This document shows, piece by piece, positions 7,235-16,129 of a DNA stretch of 32,687 nucleotides. Numbering within the stretch: position 1 is the stretch's first letter; each line of letters starts with the position of its first letter. The position numbers were made by a program, and so were the translations under genes. The notes under the pieces were generated by a model. It saw nothing but the letters and a program-made list of their open reading frames with translations. It made no database searches and was not told where the DNA came from. This DNA is from an uncultured Croceitalea sp. (GTDB taxonomy: Bacteria; Bacteroidota; Bacteroidia; Flavobacteriales; Flavobacteriaceae), in contig CALGQU010000029.1 of NCBI GenBank assembly GCA_937959125.1, forward strand, positions 1 to 32,687. Reading direction: 5' to 3'.

Positions 7235-10111
7235 ATGGAGAACTACGATTTTAGAAAAATCGAACAAAAGTGGCAACGGTTTTGGGCAAACGACCAAACG
7301 TTCAAAGCGGATAACGATTCTGATAGACCTAAGTTTTATACTTTGTCCATGTTCCCCTACCCTTCCGGTGCCGGTCTGCATGTAGGGCATCCTTTGGGGT
7401 ATATTGCGGGAGATATCTATGCGCGTTATAAAAAACACAAAGGGTTCAACGTCTTGCACCCCATGGGTTACGATTCTTTTGGATTGCCGGCGGAGCAATA
7501 TGCGATTCAGACCGGGCAGCATCCGGCCATTACTACGGAGCAGAATATCAATAGGTACCGGGAGCAGTTGGACAGGCTGGGTTTTTCCTTTGATTGGAGC
7601 CGGGAAGTGCGTACCTCTAATCCGGAGTATTATAAATGGACACAATGGGTCTTTATACAATTGTTCAACTCTTGGTATAATAAAGATGCAGATAAGGCAG
7701 AAGCTGTGGAAAGCTTGGTTGCCCTTTTTGAAAAGGAAGGCAATAGTAAAGTAAATGCGGTCTGTGATGACGATGTACAATCATTTTCTGCGGAAGCTTG
7801 GAACGGTTTTTCAGCAAAAGAAAAACAAGAACAGCTCTTAAAATATAGATTGACGTATTTGGCGGATGCCGAAGTCAATTGGTGTCCCGCTTTGGGGACC
7901 GTGCTCGCCAATGATGAAATTGTCAATGGCGTTTCAGAACGTGGTGGACATCCGGTAGTCCGTAAAAAAATGACGCAATGGATGATGCGCATTACCGCCT
8001 ACGCGCAGCGTTTGCTGGACGGTTTGGATACCATAGATTGGCCACAACCCTTAAAAGATTCCCAGACCAACTGGATCGGTCGATCGGAAGGCGCTGAGGT
8101 CAGTTTTAAAATCCTCCCCCCAGCCCCCTCTATCGGAGCGGGTCAGGGGGAGGGCACTATCCAGGTATTCACCACCCGTCCCGATACTATTTTTGGGGTT
8201 TCCTTTATGACCTTGGCGCCAGAGCATGAGTTGGTCGCTAAAATCACTACGGACGATCAAAAAGCGGAGGTCGAAGCCTATGTGCAAGCAACGGCCAAAC
8301 GTTCCGAGCGTGATCGTATGGCAGATGTAAAAACAATTTCCGGGGCATTTACCGGGGCGTATGCCGAGCATCCCTTTACCAAAAAACCCGTACCTATTTG
8401 GATCGGGGATTATGTCTTGGCGGGCTATGGTACCGGAGCGGTGATGTCCGTACCCTGCGGGGATCAACGGGATTACGATTTTGCAAAGCATTTTGGCATT
8501 GACATTCCCAATATTTTTGAAGGTGTCGATATTTCTGAAGAGGCCTTTTCCGATAAGGGCAAAACAATTATCGCCAATTCCGATTTCTTGAACGGCTTGC
8601 CTTATAAAAAAGCGGTCAAACGTGCCATTTTTGAGTTGGAGCAGCTGGGCCAAGGAAAGGGAAAGATCAATTACAGGTTGCGGGATGCCGTTTTTAGTAG
8701 ACAGCGGTATTGGGGGGAGCCTTTTCCGGTCTATTATGATGCGGAGGGAATGCCGCAAATGATTGGAGAAGAGCATTTGCCCATCAAATTACCGGAAGTG
8801 GAAAAATACCTCCCTACGGAAACCGGGGAACCGCCATTGGGCAACGCTACACATTGGGCTTGGGATACCAACACGAATACGGTGGTGAGTAACGAAAAGC
8901 TATCATTGCGAGCGGAGTCGAGAGAAGAAGGTTTTGTGGATAACGGTATCTACCCCTTGGAACTGAACACCATGCCCGGTTGGGCGGGAAGCTCACAATA
9001 CTTTAATAGGTATATGGACCCCAGAAATGTCGATGCCATTTATTCCAAAGAAGCGATAAGCTATTGGGAAGATGTGGACCTCTACATTGGGGGTAGCGAA
9101 CACGCTACCGGCCATTTGTTGTACAGCCGTTTTTGGCAGAAGTTCTTGTTTGATAGGGGCATTGCCCCCAAGGATGAGTTTGCAAAGAAATTGATTAATC
9201 AAGGGATGATTACGGGGACGAGTGCTTTTGTTTATAAGGATACGGAAAGAAATGTGGTGTATTCAAGAGGATTGATTTCCGATAAGAAAGTCAACCCGGT
9301 CCATGCAGATGTTTCCTTGGTAAATGCTTCGGATGAATTGGATATTGAAGCGTTTAAAAAGTGGCGCCCTGATTTGTCTGATGCTGATTTTAAGTTAGAA
9401 AATGGAAAATTCGTAGTTGGTCGCGAAGTCGAAAAAATGTCCAAGTCCAAGTACAATGTCGTCAATCCCGATGCTATTTGTGATGAATATGGGGCGGATT
9501 CTTTGCGTTTGTATGAGATGTTCTTGGGGCCTTTGGAGCAGTCCAAACCTTGGAATACTTCCGGGATAACGGGAGTACACGGCTTCCTTAAAAAACTATG
9601 GAAACTATATTCCGCCCTTGAGGGGGGCGAAGCGGGTGTTGAACCTTCCGATGAAAACCTGAAAACCCTGCATAAAACGATTAAAAAGGTAGAAGAGGAT
9701 ATTGAAAACTTCAGTTTTAACACCTCGGTTTCCACTTTTATGATCTGTGTGAACGAATTAACCGCCCAAAAATGCACCAGTAAAGCCATTTTAGAACCTT
9801 TGGCCATTTTGGTTTCGCCTTACGCCCCACATATTGCGGAGGAACTTTGGGAGAAATTGGGGAATAGGCAATCTATCGCAGCGGCTCCCTTTCCTAAGTT
9901 TGAGGAAAAGTATTTGGTGGAAAGCAGCAAGGAATATCCTATCTCCTTTAATGGAAAAATGCGCTTTACCATGGAGTTGCCATTGGATTTGAGCAAGGAA
10001 CAAATAGAGGAGGCGGTCATGGCCAATGAAAAAACGATGCAGCAATTGGACGGGAGAACACCTAAAAAGGTAATTGTAGTGCCGGGAAAGATTGTCAACA
10101 TCGTGGGATAG
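7235..10111 (+). CDS. leuS: Leucyl-tRNA synthetase (with two apparent in-frame repeat-derived insertions, see findings)
   Basis: 958 aa; 'MFPYPSGAGLHVGHPLGYIAGDIYARYKKHKGFNVLHPMGYDSFGLPAEQYA', 'FTTRPDTIFGVSFM', 'KMSKSKYNVVNPD'. Confidence 0.98.
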   Translation: MENYDFRKIEQKWQRFWANDQTFKADNDSDRPKFYTLSMFPYPSGAGLHVGHPLGYIAGDIYARYKKHKGFNVLHPMGYDSFGLPAEQYAIQTGQHPAITTEQNINRYREQLDRLGFSFDWSREVRTSNPEYYKWTQWVFIQLFNSWYNKDADKAEAVESLVALFEKEGNSKVNAVCDDDVQSFSAEAWNGFSAKEKQEQLLKYRLTYLADAEVNWCPALGTVLANDEIVNGVSERGGHPVVRKKMTQWMMRITAYAQRLLDGLDTIDWPQPLKDSQTNWIGRSEGAEVSFKILPPAPSIGAGQGEGTIQVFTTRPDTIFGVSFMTLAPEHELVAKITTDDQKAEVEAYVQATAKRSERDRMADVKTISGAFTGAYAEHPFTKKPVPIWIGDYVLAGYGTGAVMSVPCGDQRDYDFAKHFGIDIPNIFEGVDISEEAFSDKGKTIIANSDFLNGLPYKKAVKRAIFELEQLGQGKGKINYRLRDAVFSRQRYWGEPFPVYYDAEGMPQMIGEEHLPIKLPEVEKYLPTETGEPPLGNATHWAWDTNTNTVVSNEKLSLRAESREEGFVDNGIYPLELNTMPGWAGSSQYFNRYMDPRNVDAIYSKEAISYWEDVDLYIGGSEHATGHLLYSRFWQKFLFDRGIAPKDEFAKKLINQGMITGTSAFVYKDTERNVVYSRGLISDKKVNPVHADVSLVNASDELDIEAFKKWRPDLSDADFKLENGKFVVGREVEKMSKSKYNVVNPDAICDEYGADSLRLYEMFLGPLEQSKPWNTSGITGVHGFLKKLWKLYSALEGGEAGVEPSDENLKTLHKTIKKVEEDIENFSFNTSVSTFMICVNELTAQKCTSKAILEPLAILVSPYAPHIAEELWEKLGNRQSIAAAPFPKFEEKYLVESSKEYPISFNGKMRFTMELPLDLSKEQIEEAVMANEKTMQQLDGRTPKKVIVVPGKIVNIVG
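8112..8154 (+). repeat. C/G-rich imperfect palindromic element embedded in leuS
   Basis: TCCTCCCCCCAGCCCCCTCTATCGGAGCGGGTCAGGGGGAGGG: CCTCCCCC (8113-8120) pairs perfectly with GGGGGAGG (8146-8153), with further inner pairing CCC/GGG and CTC/GAG. Confidence 0.75.
8902..8927 (+). repeat. Repeat-like arm (TCATTGCGAGCGGAGTCGAGAGAAG) embedded in leuS
   Basis: Reverse complement CTTCTCTCGACTCCGCTCGCAATGA resembles the common flavobacterial intergenic 'TCTCGACTCCGCTCGAAATGAC' dispersed repeat (recognised from memory). It encodes the low-complexity segment LSLRAESRE. Confidence 0.55.
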
Positions 10112-10191
10112 TGGGTTATTGGGATTGCAGTTTTTATTAAGGGTTTTACCTAATACGGAAGGAATTCAAGAAATACCTAAAGTCAAAAGTT

Positions 10192-10446
10192 ATGGCATCA
10201 GAAGAAATAATTGGGCTTATTGCAGCCGCCTTGACCACATCCTCTTTTGTGCCACAGGTATATAAGGCTTGGAAATTTAATTCTACAAAAGATATTTCCA
10301 TGACCATGTATTTGGTCTTTTGTACGGGAACCGTGCTATGGTTAATCTATGGGATTCGCATTGACAGTTTGAGCATCGTTATTGCCAATGCCGTCACCAT
10401 GTTACTTTCTTTGCTGATCATCATCGCCAAACTAAAGTTCAAGTAA
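10192..10446 (+). CDS. SemiSWEET family small sugar transporter (MtN3/PQ-loop)
   Basis: 84 aa, 3 TM helices; 'IGLIAAALTTSSFVPQVYKAWKFNSTKDISMTMYLVFCTGTVLWLIYGI' contains the PQ motif. Confidence 0.92.
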   Translation: MASEEIIGLIAAALTTSSFVPQVYKAWKFNSTKDISMTMYLVFCTGTVLWLIYGIRIDSLSIVIANAVTMLLSLLIIIAKLKFK

Positions 10447-10865
10447 GTTTTATTCTCTTTGTTTATCCATTTTGGTATGCGGGTCCGGGTAATCCCTAGG
10501 CTTACATCCCAATGTAAAAAAGCTTCGCTATTTTGTTTTGAAATGTTTCCGTATATAGATTCACTCCTAAAGCCATCATACCAATATATTTTTCAGGTAA
10601 TGCATAGAAGGGTTGACAATTTATAGATTTTAAACACTTCAAATAATGAATATCATAAGACAACTATATTTAAATGAAACAACCGCCTATAAAAAGGGAT
10701 GGGATTCATAAAAAATGATATTATAAATAGTATACCCCATAAAATTATAGGGGTTATATATAAAAAACATTAACTTTTTTAAGTTAGACCCTATTTTTTA
10801 GTGATTTTACTTTTAAAATAGATTTTTTTACTTCAAATTTGGGGCTGTAATCAAATACATAAAAA

Positions 10866-11969
10866 ATGATCGTTGGTGTTCCAAAAGAAATTAAGAACAA
10901 CGAAAGCCGGGTAGGGATGACTCCGGCTGGCGTTTTTGAATTGGTTAAAAACAGCCATAAGGTATACGTGCAGACCGGTGCCGGGGAGGGCAGTGGTTTT
11001 TTTGATAGGGATTACCAACAGGTTGGGGCCGTAATTCTGGATACGATTGGCCAAGTATATGCCATGAGCGACATGATTGTTAAGGTCAAGGAACCTATAG
11101 CCCAAGAATATGACTTGGTGCAAGAAGGCCAGATCGTGTTTGCTTATTTTCATTTTGCCTCCAGTGAAACCTTGACCGGGGCCATGATCAAGCAAAAAGG
11201 AATCTGTATTGCCTATGAAACCGTAGAAGATGAAGATGGTGGTCTCCCATTGTTAACGCCAATGTCCGAAGTAGCCGGTAGAATGGCCATACAGCAAGGG
11301 GCCAAATATTTGGAGAAGCCTGTAAAAGGACGTGGGGTATTATTAGGTGGTGTTCCTGGGGTGGCACCGGGCCGTGTTTTGGTCTTGGGGGCGGGTACGG
11401 TTGGCATACAAGCTGCTAAAATGGCAGCAGGGCTGGGCGCCCATGTCACCATTTTGGATGTCAATATGAAACGGCTCCGCTATGTAAACGACGTGATGCC
11501 CCCACATGTGGTTACGGAATTTTCCAATGAGTACAACATAAGAAAACACATCAAGGACCATGACCTTATCGTTGGTGGTGTGTTGCTGAAAGGGGCAAAG
11601 GCACCAAATTTGATCACTAGGGACATGTTGAAGGATATGCGCCCCGGGACCGTCATTGTTGATGTGGCCGTGGATCAAGGGGGTTGTGTAGAAACTACGA
11701 AGCCTACGACCCATCAAGACCCCGTTTATATTGTAGATGACGTGGTTCACTATTCCGTTGCCAATATGCCTGGTGCAGTGCCTTATACCTCTACGGTAGC
11801 CCTTACCAATGTGACCTTGCCCTATGTTTTAAAATTGGCCAACAAGGGTTGGCAAAGCGCTTGTAGAATGGATAGATCCTTGGAAAAAGGATTGAATATT
11901 GTGCAAGGCAAAGTGGTATATAAAGAAATAGCGGAGAGTTTTACCTTAGAAGTTCCCGTGTTGCTATAA
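10866..11969 (+). CDS. ald: Alanine dehydrogenase
   Basis: 367 aa; 'MIVGVPKEIKNNESRVGMTPAGV', 'VLVLGAGTVGIQAAKMAAGLGAHVTILDVN', 'VDVAVDQGGCVETTKPTTHQDPVY'. Confidence 0.97.
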   Translation: MIVGVPKEIKNNESRVGMTPAGVFELVKNSHKVYVQTGAGEGSGFFDRDYQQVGAVILDTIGQVYAMSDMIVKVKEPIAQEYDLVQEGQIVFAYFHFASSETLTGAMIKQKGICIAYETVEDEDGGLPLLTPMSEVAGRMAIQQGAKYLEKPVKGRGVLLGGVPGVAPGRVLVLGAGTVGIQAAKMAAGLGAHVTILDVNMKRLRYVNDVMPPHVVTEFSNEYNIRKHIKDHDLIVGGVLLKGAKAPNLITRDMLKDMRPGTVIVDVAVDQGGCVETTKPTTHQDPVYIVDDVVHYSVANMPGAVPYTSTVALTNVTLPYVLKLANKGWQSACRMDRSLEKGLNIVQGKVVYKEIAESFTLEVPVLL

Positions 11970-11990
11970 CGAACAATTTGTCAGTTGACG

Positions 11991-12042
11991 CACCCCGTCA
12001 TGTCTTGATTGACTAACTCAAGACAATTGGCGGGGTTTTTGT
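11991..12042 (+). terminator. Rho-independent terminator of ald
   Basis: CACCCCGTCATGTCTTGA...TCAAGACAATTGGCGGGGTTTTTG: long stem-loop with T-run. Confidence 0.8.
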
Positions 12043-12112
12043 TTACGTGATAGGTAAGAATGGGAAGGAACAATTTCTTCCGTATCTTTAAATTGAATTT
12101 AAAACGAAAACT

Positions 12113-12811
12113 ATGTTCGGATTTGATATAGGATATATAATAATTGCAGGTGCTTTTGGTCTCTTTAGCATGCTGGTCAGTAGAAAATTAAAAAGTAAGT
12201 TCAAGCATTATTCCAATGTACATTTAAGAAATGGAATGAGCGGGGCGGAGATTGCCCAGAAAATGTTGGATGATCATGGAATTAGGGATGTGAAAGTCAT
12301 ATCCACTCCCGGAATGCTAACGGATCACTACAATCCGCAAAACAAGACGGTTAATTTAAGTGAAGGGGTATATGCCCAGCGGAACGCGGCTGCAGCTGCG
12401 GTTGCGGCCCATGAAGTAGGACATGCGGTGCAACACGCTACCGCTTATAGTTGGTTGCAAATGCGTTCTAAAATGGTGCCTATTTTAAACATTACTTCAC
12501 GGTTTTCCATGTGGGTGATATTTGGGGGCTTGGCCTTAATGAGCACTACGGCAATTGGCGGTACCATTGCATGGGTAGGGGTGGCACTTTACGGGATAGG
12601 GACGCTTTTTAGTTTTGTAACCTTGCCGGTGGAGTACGATGCCAGTAACCGTGCTTTGGCTTGGCTCAAGAATAAAAATATGGTGAGTCAAGAAGAATAT
12701 GCAGGCGCGGAAGATGCTTTAAAATGGGCAGCAAGAACGTATGTTGTTGCCGCTATTGGAGCCTTGGCTACCTTGCTCTACTTTGCAATGCGCGTTGCCA
12801 GTAGGGATTAG
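12113..12811 (+). CDS. Zinc metallopeptidase, YugP family, membrane-bound
   Basis: 232 aa; HEVGHAVQH zinc-binding motif, multiple TM helices, 'LPVEYDASNRALAWL'. Confidence 0.92.
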   Translation: MFGFDIGYIIIAGAFGLFSMLVSRKLKSKFKHYSNVHLRNGMSGAEIAQKMLDDHGIRDVKVISTPGMLTDHYNPQNKTVNLSEGVYAQRNAAAAAVAAHEVGHAVQHATAYSWLQMRSKMVPILNITSRFSMWVIFGGLALMSTTAIGGTIAWVGVALYGIGTLFSFVTLPVEYDASNRALAWLKNKNMVSQEEYAGAEDALKWAARTYVVAAIGALATLLYFAMRVASRD

Positions 12812-12828
12812 ATTTATAAAACATCTTT

Positions 12829-12870
12829 AAAAACAAAGCCTTTCTGTATTTATGGGAAGGTTTTTTTGGT
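12829..12870 (+). terminator. Probable Rho-independent terminator
   Basis: AAAGCCTTTCTGTATTTATGGGAAGGTTTTTTT downstream of the YugP-like gene. Confidence 0.55.
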
Positions 12871-12923
12871 GAAACCCGCTTTTAGAAGGTTGTAAAACCT
12901 GCTTAAAATTGTAGGTTGAATTC

Positions 12924-12942
12924 ATCCTGCTAAAAGCAGGAT
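12924..12942. repeat. Perfect inverted repeat ATCCTGC-taaaa-GCAGGAT
   Basis: 7-bp perfect stem with 5-nt loop in the intergenic region. Confidence 0.7.
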
Positions 12943-12969
12943 TTGGGTCGATTCCGTTTATTTTTATAA

Positions 12970-13009
12970 TGAACTCATTTAGCCAATTGAAAAAGTCTAA
13001 ATGAGTTCA
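12970..13009. promoter_or_regulatory. Perfect 13-bp inverted repeat upstream of the Crp-family regulator gene (candidate operator or 5'-UTR hairpin)
   Basis: TGAACTCATTTAG (12970-12982) and CTAAATGAGTTCA (12997-13009), 14-nt spacer, 16 bp before the predicted TTG start at 13026. Confidence 0.6.
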
Positions 13010-13025
13010 ATACATATCCACTGTT

Positions 13026-13604
13026 TTGAGTACCCATAACAAGCTTTTTAACAACATACAGCGTTACGTTTCCCTTTCCGATGAGGAGAAAGCTGGGATA
13101 ATCGGGATTTGCACCGAGTCCAGAATTAAAAAACGCCAATATATTGAGCAACCCGGTTATGTAAGTGGATACAGAAATTATGTGGTTAAAGGTGCTTTTC
13201 GGTCGTTTTTTCTTAGTAATGAAGGCAAGGAACACACGGTACAAATCGCCATTGACGACTGGTTTGTGAGCGATTTTTACAGTTATATTACCCAAACCCC
13301 CGCAACACTTTTTGTAGAGGCTTTGGAAGATTCCCTAATTCTTAGGATGCCGTATGATAAAGTGGAACCTTTGTGTGCCCAATACCATGTGTTATGCGAA
13401 TATTTTAGGGTAACTACGGAAAAAGCCTTTGCGTATTCACGCAAGCGGACCTTATCCAACATAAGTAAGTCAGCGGAGGAACGTTACCTAGAATTTCTTG
13501 GCATGTATCCGGATATGGTACAAAGAATCCCACAAAAGATTATAGCTTCCTATCTTGGCATCACCCCGGAATTTTTGAGTAAAATCAGGAAAAACTTAAA
13601 ATAG
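13026..13604 (+). CDS. Crp/Fnr family (cyclic-nucleotide-binding-domain) transcriptional regulator
   Basis: 192 aa; 'QPGYVSGYRNYVVKGAFRSFFLSNEGKEHTVQIAIDDWFVSDFYSYITQTPA' and 'SAEERYLEFLGMYPDMVQRIPQKIIASYLGITPEFLSKIRK' (HTH). TTG start; an upstream in-frame ATG at 12969 is followed by a stop. Confidence 0.88.
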   Translation: MSTHNKLFNNIQRYVSLSDEEKAGIIGICTESRIKKRQYIEQPGYVSGYRNYVVKGAFRSFFLSNEGKEHTVQIAIDDWFVSDFYSYITQTPATLFVEALEDSLILRMPYDKVEPLCAQYHVLCEYFRVTTEKAFAYSRKRTLSNISKSAEERYLEFLGMYPDMVQRIPQKIIASYLGITPEFLSKIRKNLK

Positions 13605-13868
13605 CGTGAGTTCGATATAAAAAAGCCAGTTAGACACATAAAAGGTCGAGAAATTATAAAAACATCCGTTTGAACTAGGTCTCAACTTTAATTTATCTTG
13701 AACTCAGCCGAAAGGTTTAACCAGGCAAATAACATAAAGTATTAAAAATCAAATAGTTAAAAAATATATATCAAGCTCATGTTAACATAGATTAAGGATC
13801 TTTATTAATCTAGCTTATTTTAAACCTGCGTAACATGGTGGAATTTTGCAGTATAACAAAGAAAAGAA

Positions 13869-14690
13869 ATGGATAAAAAAGTTTGGTTGATTACAGGTGT
13901 ATCCAGTGGCCTTGGAAAAGCTTTAGCTGAAAGCGTTATGGAAACTGGCGATTATGTAATAGGCACCCTGCGCAAAAAAGAACAGCTAAAAGCGTTCAAT
14001 ATGATAAACGAGGGAAAAGGACATGCCGTTTTGTTGGATATTACCGATTATGACAGCATAGTTGAAACCGTAAAAGCTATACCCCAAATCGACGTTTTAG
14101 TCAATAATGCGGGGGTCGGCTTCGTTGGGGCAATTGAGGAAACCACGCTAGAAGAGACGCGTGCAATTTTTGAATCCAATTTTTTTGGGACCTTAAAAAT
14201 GACACAGGAAGTGCTCCCAAAAATGCGCGAAAAAGGCAATGGGGATATCGTTCAGATATCATCCCATGGGGGTATAAAAGCCTTTGCAGGGTTTGGAATT
14301 TACAATGCCAGTAAGTTTGCATTGGAAGGTTTTAGCGAAGCCTTACAACAAGAAGTAGAACCCTTGGGCATACGGGTGACCTTAGTAGAGCCAGGGCCGT
14401 TTCGCACCAATTTTGCGGCAGGGAGCTTAAAAGAGGCGAAAAAAGAACTAAGGGCCTATGATGCTACGGCCGGACAGTTTAGACGGAATTTAAAAGGGGT
14501 AGATGGTAAGCAAGAAGGGCATCCGGTTAAGGCGGCTAGGGCAATTATAGCTAAAGTAAATTCCCAATCACAAGGACTACGACTGCCGTTGGGAACGATT
14601 CCACTTAAAACCATTGGAATGAAACTGGAAAGTGTGCAACAAGATTTGGAACTTTACCGCACTATTGCCCAAGCTGCGGTTTACGATTAA
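13869..14690 (+). CDS. SDR family NAD(P)-dependent oxidoreductase
   Basis: 273 aa; 'WLITGVSSGLGKALAE', 'DVLVNNAGVGFVG', 'YNASKFALEGFSEAL'. Confidence 0.94.
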   Translation: MDKKVWLITGVSSGLGKALAESVMETGDYVIGTLRKKEQLKAFNMINEGKGHAVLLDITDYDSIVETVKAIPQIDVLVNNAGVGFVGAIEETTLEETRAIFESNFFGTLKMTQEVLPKMREKGNGDIVQISSHGGIKAFAGFGIYNASKFALEGFSEALQQEVEPLGIRVTLVEPGPFRTNFAAGSLKEAKKELRAYDATAGQFRRNLKGVDGKQEGHPVKAARAIIAKVNSQSQGLRLPLGTIPLKTIGMKLESVQQDLELYRTIAQAAVYD

Positions 14691-15610
14691 AAAGCAAAAC
14701 CATAACCAAAAGACAAAAATTTATGGGCCCGCGCTTCCGGTGTTTCGGGAGAATTATAATGGATTCCAATTTTAAAATCGTTACGGTCAAACCTATGGTT
14801 AAAATTAAACCCTATGTTAAGAACGCTGTTTTCGGGATCTTTTAATAATGGAGAGGTATCACCAAGTAAATTCCCTTCTATCAATCCATTATGAAGAACA
14901 AAACGGTAGCCGGCATTCAATGAAAAATAAATTTCGCGGGCATTACTGCCCAAACGGTTATAAGCAATACTCTGTGCCGCATCGTTTCGCCTGCCAAAGT
15001 GTAGGGCCAATCCAGGTTCAAAAAAAATGTCACGGGTACCCAAGGCTACTTCTGGGTCAAACGCCAAACGAACCCCAAAAGGATGGGAAGAAATTACCCA
15101 TTCTTTTACATAGTTGAAATTTATGTTAAAATGGAAGCTATCGTTCAGTTCACCGATCCATAAAGGAGAATCTGATATAGCCACCACACGATGGAACCAA
15201 CGTTGGAATCCTCCGGCACCGGAATTTAGGCCTGCCAGTCCCAACAGTAATGTAGTGTTGTACAATGAGTTTTTCCTTGCAGAGGACCAAGTAGTCCTTA
15301 ATCCGGTAAAACCGGCATAGGGCCTATCAAAAGCGTTGGTATCCGTGGACTGCGTTTGTGACGGGGTATAGACTTCCTGCCCCAACTTAAAATTTAATTG
15401 ATGGTCCCTGTTATCCTTGGTACTTTTTTTAAGCAGTGTTCTGTAGGTTAAAAAGAGCCCGGAAGAATAATACCTATCCGTAAGTAAGACAAAATCATTA
15501 TCGTGGGAAAGCTCCAATTGATGGTTGTAAACCGCCGGTTCATAAGACCTTTGTGAAAAAACAAAGGAGCAGTAGGCTAAAAAAAGAAATACGAAACGCT
15601 GTTTTACCAT
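14687..15610 (-). CDS. Lipid A deacylase LpxR family outer-membrane protein
   Basis: 307 aa with signal peptide; 'ELSHDNDFVLLTDRYYSSGLFLTYR', 'FDRPYAGFTGLRTTWSS', terminal aromatic residue 'FGYGFAF' typical of OM beta-barrels. Confidence 0.85.
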   Translation of the reverse strand: MVKQRFVFLFLAYCSFVFSQRSYEPAVYNHQLELSHDNDFVLLTDRYYSSGLFLTYRTLLKKSTKDNRDHQLNFKLGQEVYTPSQTQSTDTNAFDRPYAGFTGLRTTWSSARKNSLYNTTLLLGLAGLNSGAGGFQRWFHRVVAISDSPLWIGELNDSFHFNINFNYVKEWVISSHPFGVRLAFDPEVALGTRDIFFEPGLALHFGRRNDAAQSIAYNRLGSNAREIYFSLNAGYRFVLHNGLIEGNLLGDTSPLLKDPENSVLNIGFNFNHRFDRNDFKIGIHYNSPETPEARAHKFLSFGYGFAF

Positions 15611-16080
15611 TAAATAGATATCTGCCTGTCTATCTGTTGGTCGAGGGAAATGAAGGTTTCTGTCCTGGAAACCCCCTCGATCTGCTGAATTTTTTTATTG
15701 AGCACTTGCATTAAGTGTTCATTGTCCAGGCACAATACCTTAATTAGAATAGACCAATTGCCCGTGGTATAATGGCATTCCAGTACTTCGGGAATCTTTT
15801 CCAAAGCTGCAACGGCCCTTGGGTTGGACATGGCCTTGTCCAAAAAAATACCGATATAGGCCATGGTGGTATAACCCAAGGCCTTTGGGTTGATGATAAA
15901 TTTTGATCCGGACAGTAAACCAGATGCTTCCAATTTGCGCAACCGTTGATGAATGGCCGCCCCGGAAATTCCAATATGACGGGCAATTTCAAGAATAGGT
16001 TTACGGGCATCACCCATTAAATGCCTTAATATTTTTTTGTCTATACCATCAATCTTAATGGAATTGTTACGGGATTTCAT
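15610..16080 (-). CDS. Lrp/AsnC family transcriptional regulator
   Basis: 156 aa; 'IDGIDKKILRHLMGDARKPILEIARHIGISGAAIHQRLRKLEASGLL'. Confidence 0.95.
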   Translation of the reverse strand: MKSRNNSIKIDGIDKKILRHLMGDARKPILEIARHIGISGAAIHQRLRKLEASGLLSGSKFIINPKALGYTTMAYIGIFLDKAMSNPRAVAALEKIPEVLECHYTTGNWSILIKVLCLDNEHLMQVLNKKIQQIEGVSRTETFISLDQQIDRQISI

Positions 16081-16129
16081 AGATTACCACAAATTAGTAA
16101 GGCTAAATATAGCGAAACGGTTTCGATTT

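Noticed and set aside
7220-7780. 186-aa minus-strand ORF over the leuS 5' end
   Set aside because: Antisense to the conserved leuS N-terminus; composition is typical of shadow translation.
8051-8776. 241-aa minus-strand ORF inside leuS
   Set aside because: Antisense shadow of the highly confident leuS frame; its translation has no recognisable family features.
9232-9807. 191-aa minus-strand ORF within leuS
   Set aside because: Antisense to conserved leuS sequence including the KMSKS region; no homology-like features.
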